Below are positions 8,107 to 17,906 of a stretch of 64,000 nucleotides of DNA, in pieces. The stretch's first letter is position 1, and each line of letters opens with the position of its first letter. Location of the stretch: positions 186,001 to 250,000 of the forward strand of contig QCCP01000001.1 of the NCBI GenBank assembly GCA_003281225.1, in the 5' to 3' direction. The notes beneath the pieces are model-generated. The model was given only the letters and a program-made list of their open reading frames with translations. It did no database searches and was not told the origin of the DNA. This DNA is from Prochlorococcus sp. AG-347-L20. GTDB taxonomy: Bacteria; Cyanobacteriota; Cyanobacteriia; PCC-6307; Cyanobiaceae. Both the position numbers and the translations under genes were made by a program.

Positions 8107-10833
8107 TTGCTTAATTTAGAGGAATATTTCCCCTTTCCACTAGATGATTTCCAATTAGAAGCAATACGAGCTATTAATAGCGGAAATTCTGTTGTTTTAA
8201 CGGCACCAACAGGTTCGGGTAAAACATTGATAGGTGAATTTGCTATATATAGAGGCTTATCTCATGACAGCAGAGTTTTTTATACAACGCCTTTAAAGGC
8301 CCTGTCAAACCAAAAGTTTAGAGATTTTGCTAATCAATATGGTGAGAATAAAGTTGGTCTTTTAACTGGAGATATAAGCATAAATAGAGAAGCACCAATC
8401 TTAGTCATGACGACTGAGATTTTTAGGAACATGCTTTATGGCGAATTTGATGAATTTGATGATCCCTTAGAAAATTTAGAATCTGTGATTCTTGATGAAT
8501 GTCATTATATGAATGACCCCCAAAGAGGCACAGTTTGGGAAGAAACTATAATCCATTGCCCTAGTAGAACTCAAATATTAGCTTTATCAGCAACAATAGC
8601 AAATGCAGATCAATTACAAAATTGGATAGAAAAAGTTCATGGGCCCACAGTACTAATTAATAGTGATAAGAGACCAGTCCCACTTGATTTTATTTTTTGT
8701 AGTGTTAAAGGCCTCCATCCACTTTTAAATAATAAGGGTAATGGAATTCATCCAAACTGTAAGATTTGGAGAGCTCCTAAAGGGCAGAAAATAAGAGGAA
8801 AAGTGGGTAGGATAATGCAACCAAAGTCTCCTTCAATTGGCTTTGTGATTTCGAAACTAGCTGAACGAAATATGTTGCCAGCTATTTATTTTATTTTTAG
8901 TAGAAGAGGATGTGACAAGGCAATTGAGAATATAAAAGATTTAACCTTAGTAAGTTATTCAGAAGCAAGTATGATATCCCAAAAATTAGATGTTTATCTT
9001 AAAAATAATCAGGAAGCAATTAAAGATAAATCTCAATGCGAGGCATTAAAACGCGGTATTGCATCTCATCATGCTGGATTATTGCCTGCATGGAAAGAAT
9101 TGGTTGAGGAATTATTTCAGCAAGGTTTAATAAAAGTTGTTTTTGCAACTGAAACTCTTGCTGCAGGAATAAATATGCCCGCAAGAACAACTGTTATTTC
9201 TTCTTTATCAAAAAGGACAGAAGATGGGCATAGATTATTATTTAGTAGTGAATTTTTACAAATGTCAGGAAGAGCTGGAAGAAGAGGAAAAGATACCCAG
9301 GGATATGTTGTTACATTACAAACAAGATTCGAAGGTGCCAAAGAAGCAAGTGCACTGGCTATTAGCAAACCAAATTCTTTAGAAAGTCAATTCACTCCTA
9401 GCTATGGAATGGTACTTAATCTTTTACAAAGTTATACTTTAGAGAAATCTAAAGAATTAATTAAAAGAAGTTTTGGAAGTTTTTTATATTTAGGTGAATC
9501 ATCAGGTGAGAATATAATTCTTGAAAATTTAGATAAGGATTTAATTGAATTAAAAAAAATTACATCTAACGTTTCATGGAAAGATTTTGATGCATACGAA
9601 AAGTTAAGAAATCGTCTTAAAGAAGAGAGAAGACTCTTGAAAATTTTAGAAAAACAATCAGCAGAAAAATTATCAGAAGAGATAACCAATGCACTGCCAT
9701 ATATTAAAGATGGAAGCTTAATTTCAATCAAAGCACCCCAAATAAAAAGAAAAATTGTTCCAGGATTAATTTGTAAGAAGATATATGAATCCCAAAAAAT
9801 TAAGAGTTTATTGTGTTTGACAATTGATAATTTATTTATTCTTATAAAACCCTCATACATAGTAAGTATTTTTAATGATTTGGATGCAATTGATGTCTTA
9901 GGACTTGAAGTGCCAAAGATGTATTTTTCTGGAGAGGTATTTAGGGGAGATGATATGTCGCAGTGTTATGCGGATCGAATTTTTGAAGTTTCTAAAAAAA
10001 ATGATTTACAAACCCCTCAATATGATTTGACAATGGAAGTTTTGGCTCAACAGCAACAAATTAATAATTTAGAAAAAACAGTTACTGATCATCCTGCACA
10101 CAGATTTGGAGACTCCAAGAAATTAAAGAAATATAGAAAAAGAATTATTGATGTTGAACAAGAAATAAATATTAGAAAAAAACTTCTTGAGGATAAAGAA
10201 AATCATAACTGGAGAACTTTTACCGATTTGATACAAATTTTGAATCATTTTGGTTGTTTAAATGATTTGGAATTGACAGAAGTTGGACAAACAGTGGGTG
10301 CAATAAGAAGTGAAAATGAATTATGGATTGGTCTTGTTTTAGTTAGTGGTTATTTAGACGATTTAGATCCTCCTGAGTTAGCTGCAATTATTCAAGCTAT
10401 ATGTGTTGATGTAAGGAGGCCTAATCTTTGGTGTAATTTCAAGCCCTCTTCAAAGGTAATAGATGTTTTTAATGAATTAGATGGTTTAAGAAAATTAGTC
10501 TCTTTTCAACAAAATAAGTTTCATATTGAAATTCCTATCTATTTAGAAACAGAGTTGACTGGAATTATTTCTGAATGGGCAAGAGGAAAAAAATGGAAAG
10601 ATTTGGTTTTTAATACTTCATTAGACGAAGGCGATGTAGTGAGGATTATTAGAAGATCAATTGATGTCCTTTCTCAAGTTCAATACTGTATTGGTGTTAG
10701 TAATAAATTAAAAAGCAACGCAAAGCTAGCATTAAAAGCTATTAATCGTTTTCCTGTTTCTGAATCTAATAGTCTTATGAAAGTTTCTGAAGATATTAAT
10801 CCTGCAACAAAAAGAATTGACAATAATTCTTAA
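8107..10833 (+). CDS. Ski2-like superfamily 2 RNA helicase
   Basis: A 908-residue SF2 helicase with motif I APTGSGKT, the TTPLKALSNQK block, motif II DECH (in ILDECHYM), motif III SAT and motif VI QMSGRAGRRGKDTQGY. The second half holds the extended helical region of Ski2/Mtr4-type RNA helicases. Cyanobacterial members are usually called DEAD/DEAH-box or antiviral Ski2 helicases and probably act in RNA turnover (inference). No ATG fits the start: the frame is open back to a stop at 8071, and TTG at 8107 is the only near-cognate start codon close to the conserved N terminus. Confidence 0.88.
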   Translation: MLNLEEYFPFPLDDFQLEAIRAINSGNSVVLTAPTGSGKTLIGEFAIYRGLSHDSRVFYTTPLKALSNQKFRDFANQYGENKVGLLTGDISINREAPILVMTTEIFRNMLYGEFDEFDDPLENLESVILDECHYMNDPQRGTVWEETIIHCPSRTQILALSATIANADQLQNWIEKVHGPTVLINSDKRPVPLDFIFCSVKGLHPLLNNKGNGIHPNCKIWRAPKGQKIRGKVGRIMQPKSPSIGFVISKLAERNMLPAIYFIFSRRGCDKAIENIKDLTLVSYSEASMISQKLDVYLKNNQEAIKDKSQCEALKRGIASHHAGLLPAWKELVEELFQQGLIKVVFATETLAAGINMPARTTVISSLSKRTEDGHRLLFSSEFLQMSGRAGRRGKDTQGYVVTLQTRFEGAKEASALAISKPNSLESQFTPSYGMVLNLLQSYTLEKSKELIKRSFGSFLYLGESSGENIILENLDKDLIELKKITSNVSWKDFDAYEKLRNRLKEERRLLKILEKQSAEKLSEEITNALPYIKDGSLISIKAPQIKRKIVPGLICKKIYESQKIKSLLCLTIDNLFILIKPSYIVSIFNDLDAIDVLGLEVPKMYFSGEVFRGDDMSQCYADRIFEVSKKNDLQTPQYDLTMEVLAQQQQINNLEKTVTDHPAHRFGDSKKLKKYRKRIIDVEQEINIRKKLLEDKENHNWRTFTDLIQILNHFGCLNDLELTEVGQTVGAIRSENELWIGLVLVSGYLDDLDPPELAAIIQAICVDVRRPNLWCNFKPSSKVIDVFNELDGLRKLVSFQQNKFHIEIPIYLETELTGIISEWARGKKWKDLVFNTSLDEGDVVRIIRRSIDVLSQVQYCIGVSNKLKSNAKLALKAINRFPVSESNSLMKVSEDINPATKRIDNNS

Positions 10834-10843
10834 ACTTTTTTAA

Positions 10844-12229
10844 TCAAATCATTGAACTGATATTCATTGCTTCATCAAATTCATCTTCGTTTAAATAACC
10901 TAATTTAAGTGTTGCCTCTTTTAAATTTAATGATTCTTTGAAGGCAAGGTTTGCAATTTTAGCTGCTTTTTCATAACCAACTTTTGGCACTATGGCTGTA
11001 ACCAACATTAGTGAATTTTCTAAATTTAACTTCATTTTCTTTTGATTAGGTTCCATACCATCAACTAAATGTATTGTAAAGTTTTCTATTACATTTTTAA
11101 TTAATTTTAAACTTGTGAGAATATTAAATCCAATAAGAGGCTTATATTCATTCATCTGTAAAGTGCCACTAGAATTTGCCATTGTGACTGCATATTCAAG
11201 ACCCATTATCTGAGTGCAAACCATTGATAAGGCTTCGCATTGAGTTGGATTCACTTTACCCGGCATGATAGAACTTCCAGGTTCATTTTGAGGAATAATT
11301 AGTTCATATATTCCTGATCTTGGACCAGAAGATAGAATTTTTATATCATTTGAAATTTTAAATAATGCACCTGCTAATATTTTTATCTGACTCATTACTT
11401 GAGCTAGACGATCATGAGAGGCCATGATAGAAAAATTATTTTTTGATTTATAGAACATTAGATTAGTATCATTGGAAATTGATTTTATAGACTCTTCACA
11501 AAATCCTTTTGGACAATTAATCCCTGTTCCAACTGCAGTTCCTCCCAAAGGTAAAAAATACAATTCGTTCAGACTTATAATAATTGCATTCTCAGCATCT
11601 TTAATTTGCTCTGACCATCCTGATATTTCTTGTCCAAAAGTAAGGGGCACTGCATCTTGGAAATGGGTTCTTCCTATCTTTATGAGGTCTTTCCATTGTT
11701 CACTTTTTTTATCAAGAATCTTAGTAAGTTCTCGTATCGTTGGAATTAAATTTTTGATTATTTCATTAACAACTGATATTTGAATCGCAGCAGGAAAAGT
11801 ATCATTAGTTGACTGAGATTTATTTACATCATCATTAGGATGAATTGGTTGATGACTACCAAGCTCTGAATTTGTTTTTAATGCTGCAATATTTGAAATT
11901 ACCTCATTAACATTCATATTTGTTTGCGTGCCACTTCCTGTTTGCCAAACCTTTAAGGGAAACTGTGAATCATGAAGCCCATCAAGTATTTCTGTACATG
12001 CCTCTACAATCAAATCTTTTTTTCTTTTATCTATTAACCCTAAATTGAAATTGGCGATTGAAGCAGCTTTTTTTATGAGGGTGAGTGAATAAATTAATTC
12101 AATTGGAATTAATTCTTCTCCAATAGAAAAATTTTTTATCGATCTTTGTGTTTGAGCGCCCCACAAAGCTTCAATGGGAACCTCTATTGTTCCCATACTA
12201 TCATTTTCAATCCTAAAGTTTTTTGTCAT
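10844..12229 (-). CDS. fumC: Fumarate hydratase class II
   Basis: FumC interconverts fumarate and malate; in cyanobacteria it also recycles fumarate released by purine and arginine synthesis. The 461-residue protein matches the class II iron-independent family with GSGTQTNMNVNEV, the signature GSSIMPGKVNP and the TNDTFPAA block. The length is typical. purB, whose reaction releases fumarate, lies 48 nt upstream on the same strand, so the two genes may be co-transcribed and are functionally linked. Confidence 0.95.
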   Translation of the reverse strand: MTKNFRIENDSMGTIEVPIEALWGAQTQRSIKNFSIGEELIPIELIYSLTLIKKAASIANFNLGLIDKRKKDLIVEACTEILDGLHDSQFPLKVWQTGSGTQTNMNVNEVISNIAALKTNSELGSHQPIHPNDDVNKSQSTNDTFPAAIQISVVNEIIKNLIPTIRELTKILDKKSEQWKDLIKIGRTHFQDAVPLTFGQEISGWSEQIKDAENAIIISLNELYFLPLGGTAVGTGINCPKGFCEESIKSISNDTNLMFYKSKNNFSIMASHDRLAQVMSQIKILAGALFKISNDIKILSSGPRSGIYELIIPQNEPGSSIMPGKVNPTQCEALSMVCTQIMGLEYAVTMANSSGTLQMNEYKPLIGFNILTSLKLIKNVIENFTIHLVDGMEPNQKKMKLNLENSLMLVTAIVPKVGYEKAAKIANLAFKESLNLKEATLKLGYLNEDEFDEAMNISSMI

Positions 12230-12277
12230 TATTCTTCTGAAAACACTAGTTTAATTTAGATAAGGTTTTCAGTAATT

Positions 12278-13573
12278 CTATATACCTAACTTCTCCCATA
12301 TTACACTTAAATTATTGAGATGAATTGAAGGATTAAAACATTCTTCTAACTCACTTTGATCAATAAAATCCATTATTTCATTATCTCTCTCTATATTTTG
12401 TTTGAAATTCCCATTTTCGGTATTCCACGCATGATGCGCATTTTTTTGTACTAAGCTATAAGCTTTTTCTCTAGACAACCCTTTTTCTACAAGTAAAAGT
12501 AAAACTTTCTGACTAAAGATTACACCACCATATATATTTAAATTTTTGAGCATATTTTTTGGATAAACTTCCAAATTGCTTACTATATCTTTCATTTCCC
12601 TGAGCATAAAATGCAAACAGATTGATATGTCAGGTAACATGATACGTTCATTTGAACTATGGCTTATATCTCTTTCGTGCCAAAGTGGAACATTTTCCAG
12701 TGCTGTTAAGACGTAACTCCTCAAAATTCTTGCTAAACCGCTTACTCTTTCACTTCGAATAGGATTTCTTTTATGAGGCATTGCAGAACTTCCTTTTTGC
12801 CCTTTTGTAAAGCCCTCCTCAACTTCTAAAACATCAGTTCTTTGTAAATTTCTTATTTCAGTTGCAAATCTATCTAGAGAAGCGCCAACTAGTGCAATAG
12901 TTTGAACATATTCTGCATGCCTGTCTCTCGATATGACCTGCGTACTTGCTGTATCTGGCTTTAAGCCGAGTAAATCACAAGTTATTTGTTCTACTTTGGG
13001 ATTCGTATTAGCGTAAGTTCCCATTGCACCACTTATTTGTCCAATAGCTACAGATTCTTTTAGTGTTAACAATCTTTTTTTGTTCCTTATTATTTCTGCT
13101 AACCATCCAGCAAGTTTAAAACCGAAGGAAATTGGCTCCCCATGAATTGCATGAGATCTGCCAATCATTAAGGTATTTTTATGCTTCCTTGCTAATAATC
13201 TGACTTCATTTTCTAGGTTCTCAATTTCTTCTAATAACAATTCGCAAGAATCTTTTAACTGAAGAGATAAGCCAGTATCAAGTACATCACTACTGGTCAT
13301 ACCAACATGTATATATCTTCCAGAATCTCCTACAAATTCATTAACGCTTGTAAGAAATGCTATGACATCATGTTTAACTTCTTTCTCAATTTCTGTAATT
13401 CTAGATTCATCAAACTTTGCATTTGAACGTATCTCTTTCATTGCATTCTCAGGAATATTTCCCAGGGAAAAATTCGCTTCACATGCAGCTATTTCAACCT
13501 TAAGCCAACTCTGGAATTTTGCGCTATCAGTCCAGATTTTCCCCATTTCGGGTAATGTGTAACGCTCGATCAC
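12278..13573 (-). CDS. purB: Adenylosuccinate lyase
   Basis: PurB cleaves SAICAR and adenylosuccinate in purine synthesis, releasing fumarate in both cases. The 431-residue protein has MTSSDVLDTG, the catalytic-loop signature GSSAMPHKRNP and the usual N-terminal block MIERYTLPEMGKIW. fumC lies directly downstream. Nothing unusual is seen in the frame. Confidence 0.96.
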   Translation of the reverse strand: MIERYTLPEMGKIWTDSAKFQSWLKVEIAACEANFSLGNIPENAMKEIRSNAKFDESRITEIEKEVKHDVIAFLTSVNEFVGDSGRYIHVGMTSSDVLDTGLSLQLKDSCELLLEEIENLENEVRLLARKHKNTLMIGRSHAIHGEPISFGFKLAGWLAEIIRNKKRLLTLKESVAIGQISGAMGTYANTNPKVEQITCDLLGLKPDTASTQVISRDRHAEYVQTIALVGASLDRFATEIRNLQRTDVLEVEEGFTKGQKGSSAMPHKRNPIRSERVSGLARILRSYVLTALENVPLWHERDISHSSNERIMLPDISICLHFMLREMKDIVSNLEVYPKNMLKNLNIYGGVIFSQKVLLLLVEKGLSREKAYSLVQKNAHHAWNTENGNFKQNIERDNEIMDFIDQSELEECFNPSIHLNNLSVIWEKLGI

Positions 13574-13638
13574 AATTTTTATTAATTATCAATTTAAACT
13601 TTATAACCAAAATCGAATAATTGCTCTATACCTTAAAG

Positions 13639-13716
13639 ATGTACTTGCCATTGAAGATATTTGCCTGGCTATTGTTCTCTTATGTAACATTTTTCTGGCT
13701 AATTAAGAAAGGTTAA
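13639..13716 (+). CDS. Candidate 25-residue membrane microprotein
   Basis: A short ATG-to-TAA frame of 25 codons in the purB-tlyA gap. The product, starting MYLPLKIF and ending WLIKKG, is one hydrophobic segment rich in aromatic residues with a positively charged end. This resembles the size and layout of the small photosynthetic or respiratory complex subunits of cyanobacteria, but it does not match PetN, PetL, PsaM, PsbT or PsbM as I recall them. There is only a weak purine-rich AAAG before the ATG. It may be a chance frame. Confidence 0.35.
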   Translation: MYLPLKIFAWLLFSYVTFFWLIKKG

Positions 13717-13862
13717 ATATAAAGTTGTTTGCATTTATTCCTTTAATCCTTTCGTTAATAATGGGTGATTTTTTTTTTCTTATTTAAAATTGGAAGGTAT
13801 TAAAGAATTTGGATCTTAATCTTGTAGAAGTTCATTATTCAGTTTTTTTTATTGATTTATAG

Positions 13863-14675
13863 ATGATTAAAAAAAGTAGATTAGACCTTTATCTTCTTAA
13901 AAGTGGTTTATGTGAAACTCGTCAAAAAGCCCAAGGTTTAATTCTTGCGGGCAAGGTTCGAGATATCAATGGAAAAGTATGGGATAAACCTGGACAACAA
14001 GTATTAATTGGATCTGAATTTTTTATTGATTCCGAACCTATGTTTGTATCAAGGGGCGGCGAAAAATTATTGGAGGCATTTAATAAACTTGAAATTAAAG
14101 TAAAAGATAAAATATGTATTGACGCAGGAATCTCTACTGGGGGATTTACTGATTGCTTATTGCAACAAGGAGCAAAGTTAGTTTATGGGATAGATGTTGG
14201 TTATGGGCAGACTGCATGGAAGATTAGAAATAATCCAAAAGTCATACTTTTTGAACGAACTAATATTCGAAATTTAAAACCTAATGATCTTTTATCTAGA
14301 AGTAATGAGTTACCAAATTTTGTAGTTGCTGATTTGTCTTTTATTTCATTAAAGTTAGTTTTTAAATCTATTGGTAATTTATTAGAAGGTGATTGTATTG
14401 AGGGAATATTTTTGATTAAACCCCAATTTGAGGTGGGTAAAGATAAAGTCAGTAAAGGCGGTGTTGTTCGCAATCCTAGATTTCATACAGAGGCAATAGA
14501 GTCTGTTATTTATGCTGCTAAGAATTTCCAATGGAATATAAAGAATTTGATAGCTTCTCCTCTAGTAGGTCCTGCTGGAAATCATGAATATTTAGCTTGG
14601 ATGAGCCTAGGAAATCAATCAAATAAAAGTATTAATAGTGAATATATACAAAATTTAGTAAAAGAAACTCTTTGA
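13863..14675 (+). CDS. tlyA: TlyA family rRNA 2'-O-methyltransferase
   Basis: A 270-residue protein with an N-terminal S4 RNA-binding domain (residues ~4-60, RLDLYLLKSGLCETRQKAQ) followed by an FtsJ-like SAM methyltransferase domain (DAGISTGGFTDCLLQQGA, then VVADLSFISL and FLIKPQFEVG). TlyA enzymes methylate cytidines in 16S and 23S rRNA, although older annotation calls them hemolysin A. The length is typical. It converges with glnB with a single base between the stop codons. Confidence 0.9.
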   Translation: MIKKSRLDLYLLKSGLCETRQKAQGLILAGKVRDINGKVWDKPGQQVLIGSEFFIDSEPMFVSRGGEKLLEAFNKLEIKVKDKICIDAGISTGGFTDCLLQQGAKLVYGIDVGYGQTAWKIRNNPKVILFERTNIRNLKPNDLLSRSNELPNFVVADLSFISLKLVFKSIGNLLEGDCIEGIFLIKPQFEVGKDKVSKGGVVRNPRFHTEAIESVIYAAKNFQWNIKNLIASPLVGPAGNHEYLAWMSLGNQSNKSINSEYIQNLVKETL

Positions 14676-14676
14676 A

Positions 14677-15039
<363 letters not shown>

Positions 15040-15285
15040 TTAATTGTTTTTTGGGAAAACATCCAACATTGAAATATCAGAAAAACATTCAATATTAAGT
15101 CCTGCATTCGTAGCGTCTTCAATTAAAAGTTGGGAATTTTCTTCAGAAATTAATACTGTACTATTTGACAAAGCTTCCCACTGATCATTCTCAAAATGTG
15201 TTTGAAGCCATAACATTCCAAATGCGCTTTTTGGTTGAAGGGATTTATTTAAAGTGTTATCGATAGTTATCAAACAAATGTCCAT
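15040..15285 (-). CDS. Conserved hypothetical protein upstream of glnB
   Basis: An 81-residue soluble protein. The AFGMLWLQTHFENDQW segment and the regular helix/strand spacing suggest a small alpha/beta fold. I do not recognise a named family. It lies 24 nt upstream of glnB on the same strand and behind a near-consensus NtcA site, so a role tied to nitrogen status is possible (inference). Confidence 0.7.
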   Translation of the reverse strand: MDICLITIDNTLNKSLQPKSAFGMLWLQTHFENDQWEALSNSTVLISEENSQLLIEDATNAGLNIECFSDISMLDVFPKNN

Positions 15286-15337
15286 TAATTTTTTATTGAA
15301 CTAAATACATATAACCCTTTTGGCCGACATTATGAAT

Positions 15338-15351
15338 GTTACAACTGATAC
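15338..15351 (-). promoter_or_regulatory. Near-consensus NtcA box ahead of the glnB unit
   Basis: Read on the minus strand the site is GTATCAGTTGTAAC, that is GTA-N8-AAC, one base off the NtcA consensus GTA-N8-TAC. About 24 nt further downstream on the same strand is TATATG at 15308-15313, close to the spacing seen in NtcA-activated promoters. The start of the 81-residue gene lies 53 nt from the box. The call rests on pattern and position only. Confidence 0.5.
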
Positions 15352-15473
15352 AAAAATAAGATTTTACAGCTTTTGACTTAGTCAATTGTAATACTTAGAT
15401 TTGTTGATACTTTTGCGAATTTTTATCTTTATATATAGTTTTTATATAGGTTTAGTAAAAAAGTTTACTAATA

Positions 15474-15884
15474 ATGAATACAGCTAAATTAGAAGATTCG
15501 ACTCAAAGACCGCTATATGGTGAAAGAATTATTGAAGAATCAAAAATAATTTGTTTTGATAATCCGAACAAGAAAAGAATTTATGAAATTTCTATTCAGT
15601 TACCTGAATTTACATGTAAGTGCCCTTTTTCTGGTTATCCAGATTTTGCAAAGCTAAATATTATTTATCAACCTAATTTGAGAGTCTATGAGTTGAAGTC
15701 TTTAAAGCTTTATATTAATAATTTTAGAGATATAAAAATATCACATGAGGAAGTTGTGAATAGAATTATGGATGATTTAGTTCATGAAGGTTCACCTCAC
15801 TGGATACATTTAAACGCTGCATTTAACCCCAGAGGGAATGTTTCTATGCAGTTAGATATTTTTAGTGGGCAGAAAAGAAATTAA
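15474..15884 (+). CDS. queF: NADPH-dependent 7-cyano-7-deazaguanine reductase
   Basis: QueF reduces the nitrile of preQ0 to preQ1 in queuosine biosynthesis. The 136-residue protein is the short unimodular form. It has the catalytic Cys in [14 protein letters not shown] and the QueF motif [13 protein letters not shown]. The H-W-I-HLNA and NPRGN blocks near the C terminus are also typical. It overlaps the convergent ccs1 gene by 4 nt. Confidence 0.94.
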   Translation: MNTAKLEDSTQRPLYGERIIEESKIICFDNPNKKRIYEISIQLPEFTCKCPFSGYPDFAKLNIIYQPNLRVYELKSLKLYINNFRDIKISHEEVVNRIMDDLVHEGSPHWIHLNAAFNPRGNVSMQLDIFSGQKRN

Positions 15885-17167
15885 AATTTTTTTATTTCTT
15901 CTGATAATTTAAAAAATTCTTTTTTGAAACCAACTAGATTTTTATTGCTAAGGCCTCCAATAGATAACTTTTGTGATTCTTTATTTACAAGAATCCATAA
16001 TTGGTTAGTTGGTATAAGACTTATTATTGTTCCAAAAATTATTAAAATAAAAGAAAAATAAATAAATGGTATAGACGGATCATTTTTTATTATTAAACCA
16101 CTGCTGGGAATTATTTGTTTCAGAGAAACTTTGGAAGAATTAACTTCTAAAGGATTGTCATTGATAAAGAGATTAATCCCTGAAAAATTTTCTATATTCG
16201 AAATTTTAAGTGGACCATTTTCATTATCTATTGTTAAAAGGAAATTTTTTTTAGTCTCTGATCCTAATTCAATTAAAACTCCCCAAACTTGATTACCGAT
16301 TTCGGGAATTTCCTTTAATTGTAATTGATAAAAGATATTATCTATTTCCAAAACAACATTTGATATTGCCCAATCTGCTTGATAAATAGTTAATCCTTTA
16401 AACCTGATTGGGTGATTAACTTTGGTGGTTTTTATTTCATTTAGATTTAGATCTTCAGAAGAAAAATTTAATTTTGAAATAAACTGTTTGGGTACTCCAT
16501 CACTTTCTCGTTCTATAGAAAAATCGACCAATTTTACATTTGCTTTTGAGTTTGTGCTCTCATTAAAAAGATCCAAACTTTCTCCAGGCAGTAAATATTG
16601 TTCTTTTGTTTGACTTGTAAAACTTCCATATGCTGAACCTATCAGTAAGACTATTAATCCGATATGTACAACTAAAGGACCGATTTTTCCAATTAAACCC
16701 CTTCTTGCAGAAATATGACTTTTAAATTTGTATGTTTTCCACCCTCTTTTTTTAAGTAATAAATCTACTTTTGATATATGTTCTCCATCTTGATTGATTG
16801 GATGACTTGTAGTTAGTTGCAGTTTGCTTAATTTTTGTTCGCTCTTGTATTCAATCCATTTTAATGAAGCTTTTAATGAAGGGATTTGCCTCCTGAAACT
16901 ACAAGCTGCTAGAGAAATGCAAAGAAGAATTAATGTAAATAAAAACCAAAAGCTTGTATATACATGATCCAATTGAAGTAATAAGACTTTTTCTCCATTT
17001 AAAAATCCAAAAATGGGAGCACTATCGAAATGATCAATATAAAATTTATTACTACTACCTTGAGGTATAAAAGTACCTATGCCACTCGTAATAGCTATGA
17101 AGATTATCAGTGATATGGCGAATCGCAAACTTGATATTTTTAATATTAGATTCTTAAAAATAATCAT
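15881..17167 (-). CDS. ccs1: Cytochrome c biogenesis protein Ccs1/ResB
   Basis: Ccs1 works with CcsA and CcdA in system II cytochrome c maturation, carrying haem to apocytochromes on the lumenal side. The 428-residue protein has N-terminal membrane segments ([19 protein letters not shown], then [17 protein letters not shown]), a third at ~165-185, a large lumenal domain and a last membrane segment near residue 370, as in the ResB family. ccdA ends at the base before it begins, so the two are coupled in one operon. Confidence 0.92.
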   Translation of the reverse strand: MIIFKNLILKISSLRFAISLIIFIAITSGIGTFIPQGSSNKFYIDHFDSAPIFGFLNGEKVLLLQLDHVYTSFWFLFTLILLCISLAACSFRRQIPSLKASLKWIEYKSEQKLSKLQLTTSHPINQDGEHISKVDLLLKKRGWKTYKFKSHISARRGLIGKIGPLVVHIGLIVLLIGSAYGSFTSQTKEQYLLPGESLDLFNESTNSKANVKLVDFSIERESDGVPKQFISKLNFSSEDLNLNEIKTTKVNHPIRFKGLTIYQADWAISNVVLEIDNIFYQLQLKEIPEIGNQVWGVLIELGSETKKNFLLTIDNENGPLKISNIENFSGINLFINDNPLEVNSSKVSLKQIIPSSGLIIKNDPSIPFIYFSFILIIFGTIISLIPTNQLWILVNKESQKLSIGGLSNKNLVGFKKEFFKLSEEIKKF

Positions 17168-17824
17168 TTAAATCCAATTTGATAATAAATTTAATAACCC
17201 AAGGGAAACTAAAAATATCCCACTTAAAGTCGGAATTATTTGACTAAATTTTCTAAGCGCTAAAAATTGTTTTAAGTTTTCTGCAGTAGCTCCTGCAACG
17301 ATTAATGGAGTTACTTGGCCTATCCCAAAGAAAAATAAAAAAATAACAGATATTGTTGGATTTTTAGCTTGCGATACCCAAGCCAGAAGAGTTGCTAAAA
17401 CTGGAGTAATGCAAGGTGAAGAAGCTAGTCCAAAAGTAGTCCCTATGGCAAAAGGTGCTATAAATGTTGGTATCTTATCTTCAATTATTTTTAAATCAGG
17501 TCCATTCGGGAACTGAAACTTTAGAAAACCAAGTAAATTTAAACCCATTATTATTGCTATCAAGGCAACGATCGAAGTGTAATAAGATGGGATTTGGCCA
17601 TATATCCTACCTAAGAATCCACTGGCAGCGCCAAGCGCAACTAGTGAAAAAACGACTCCTCCCGAAAAACTAATAAGTTTAAATTTATTTTTCTCTGTTC
17701 CTCCTATATAAGCAATAGTGATTGGTAGTAATGATAATGAGCATGGCCCAAGACTAGTTAAAAGTCCTGCGCTGAAAACCAAAAATATAGTCAATGGGCC
17801 AGGATTATTAAGGCCATTCTGCAT
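17168..17824 (-). CDS. ccdA: Cytochrome c biogenesis membrane protein CcdA
   Basis: CcdA moves reducing equivalents across the membrane to keep apocytochrome c cysteines reduced for haem attachment. The 218-residue protein has about six membrane segments. The two redox-active cysteines of the family can be placed in LTSLGPCSLSLLP and in LASSPCITPVLATLL. It lies directly upstream of ccs1, the usual cyanobacterial arrangement. Confidence 0.92.
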   Translation of the reverse strand: MQNGLNNPGPLTIFLVFSAGLLTSLGPCSLSLLPITIAYIGGTEKNKFKLISFSGGVVFSLVALGAASGFLGRIYGQIPSYYTSIVALIAIIMGLNLLGFLKFQFPNGPDLKIIEDKIPTFIAPFAIGTTFGLASSPCITPVLATLLAWVSQAKNPTISVIFLFFFGIGQVTPLIVAGATAENLKQFLALRKFSQIIPTLSGIFLVSLGLLNLLSNWI

Positions 17825-17906
17825 AAGCAGATTACCTTTTTGAGATAATTCTGAAATAACTAAATTAAATGATTCGATAGCTTGACTTAAATCTTACAAA
17901 TTCTAA

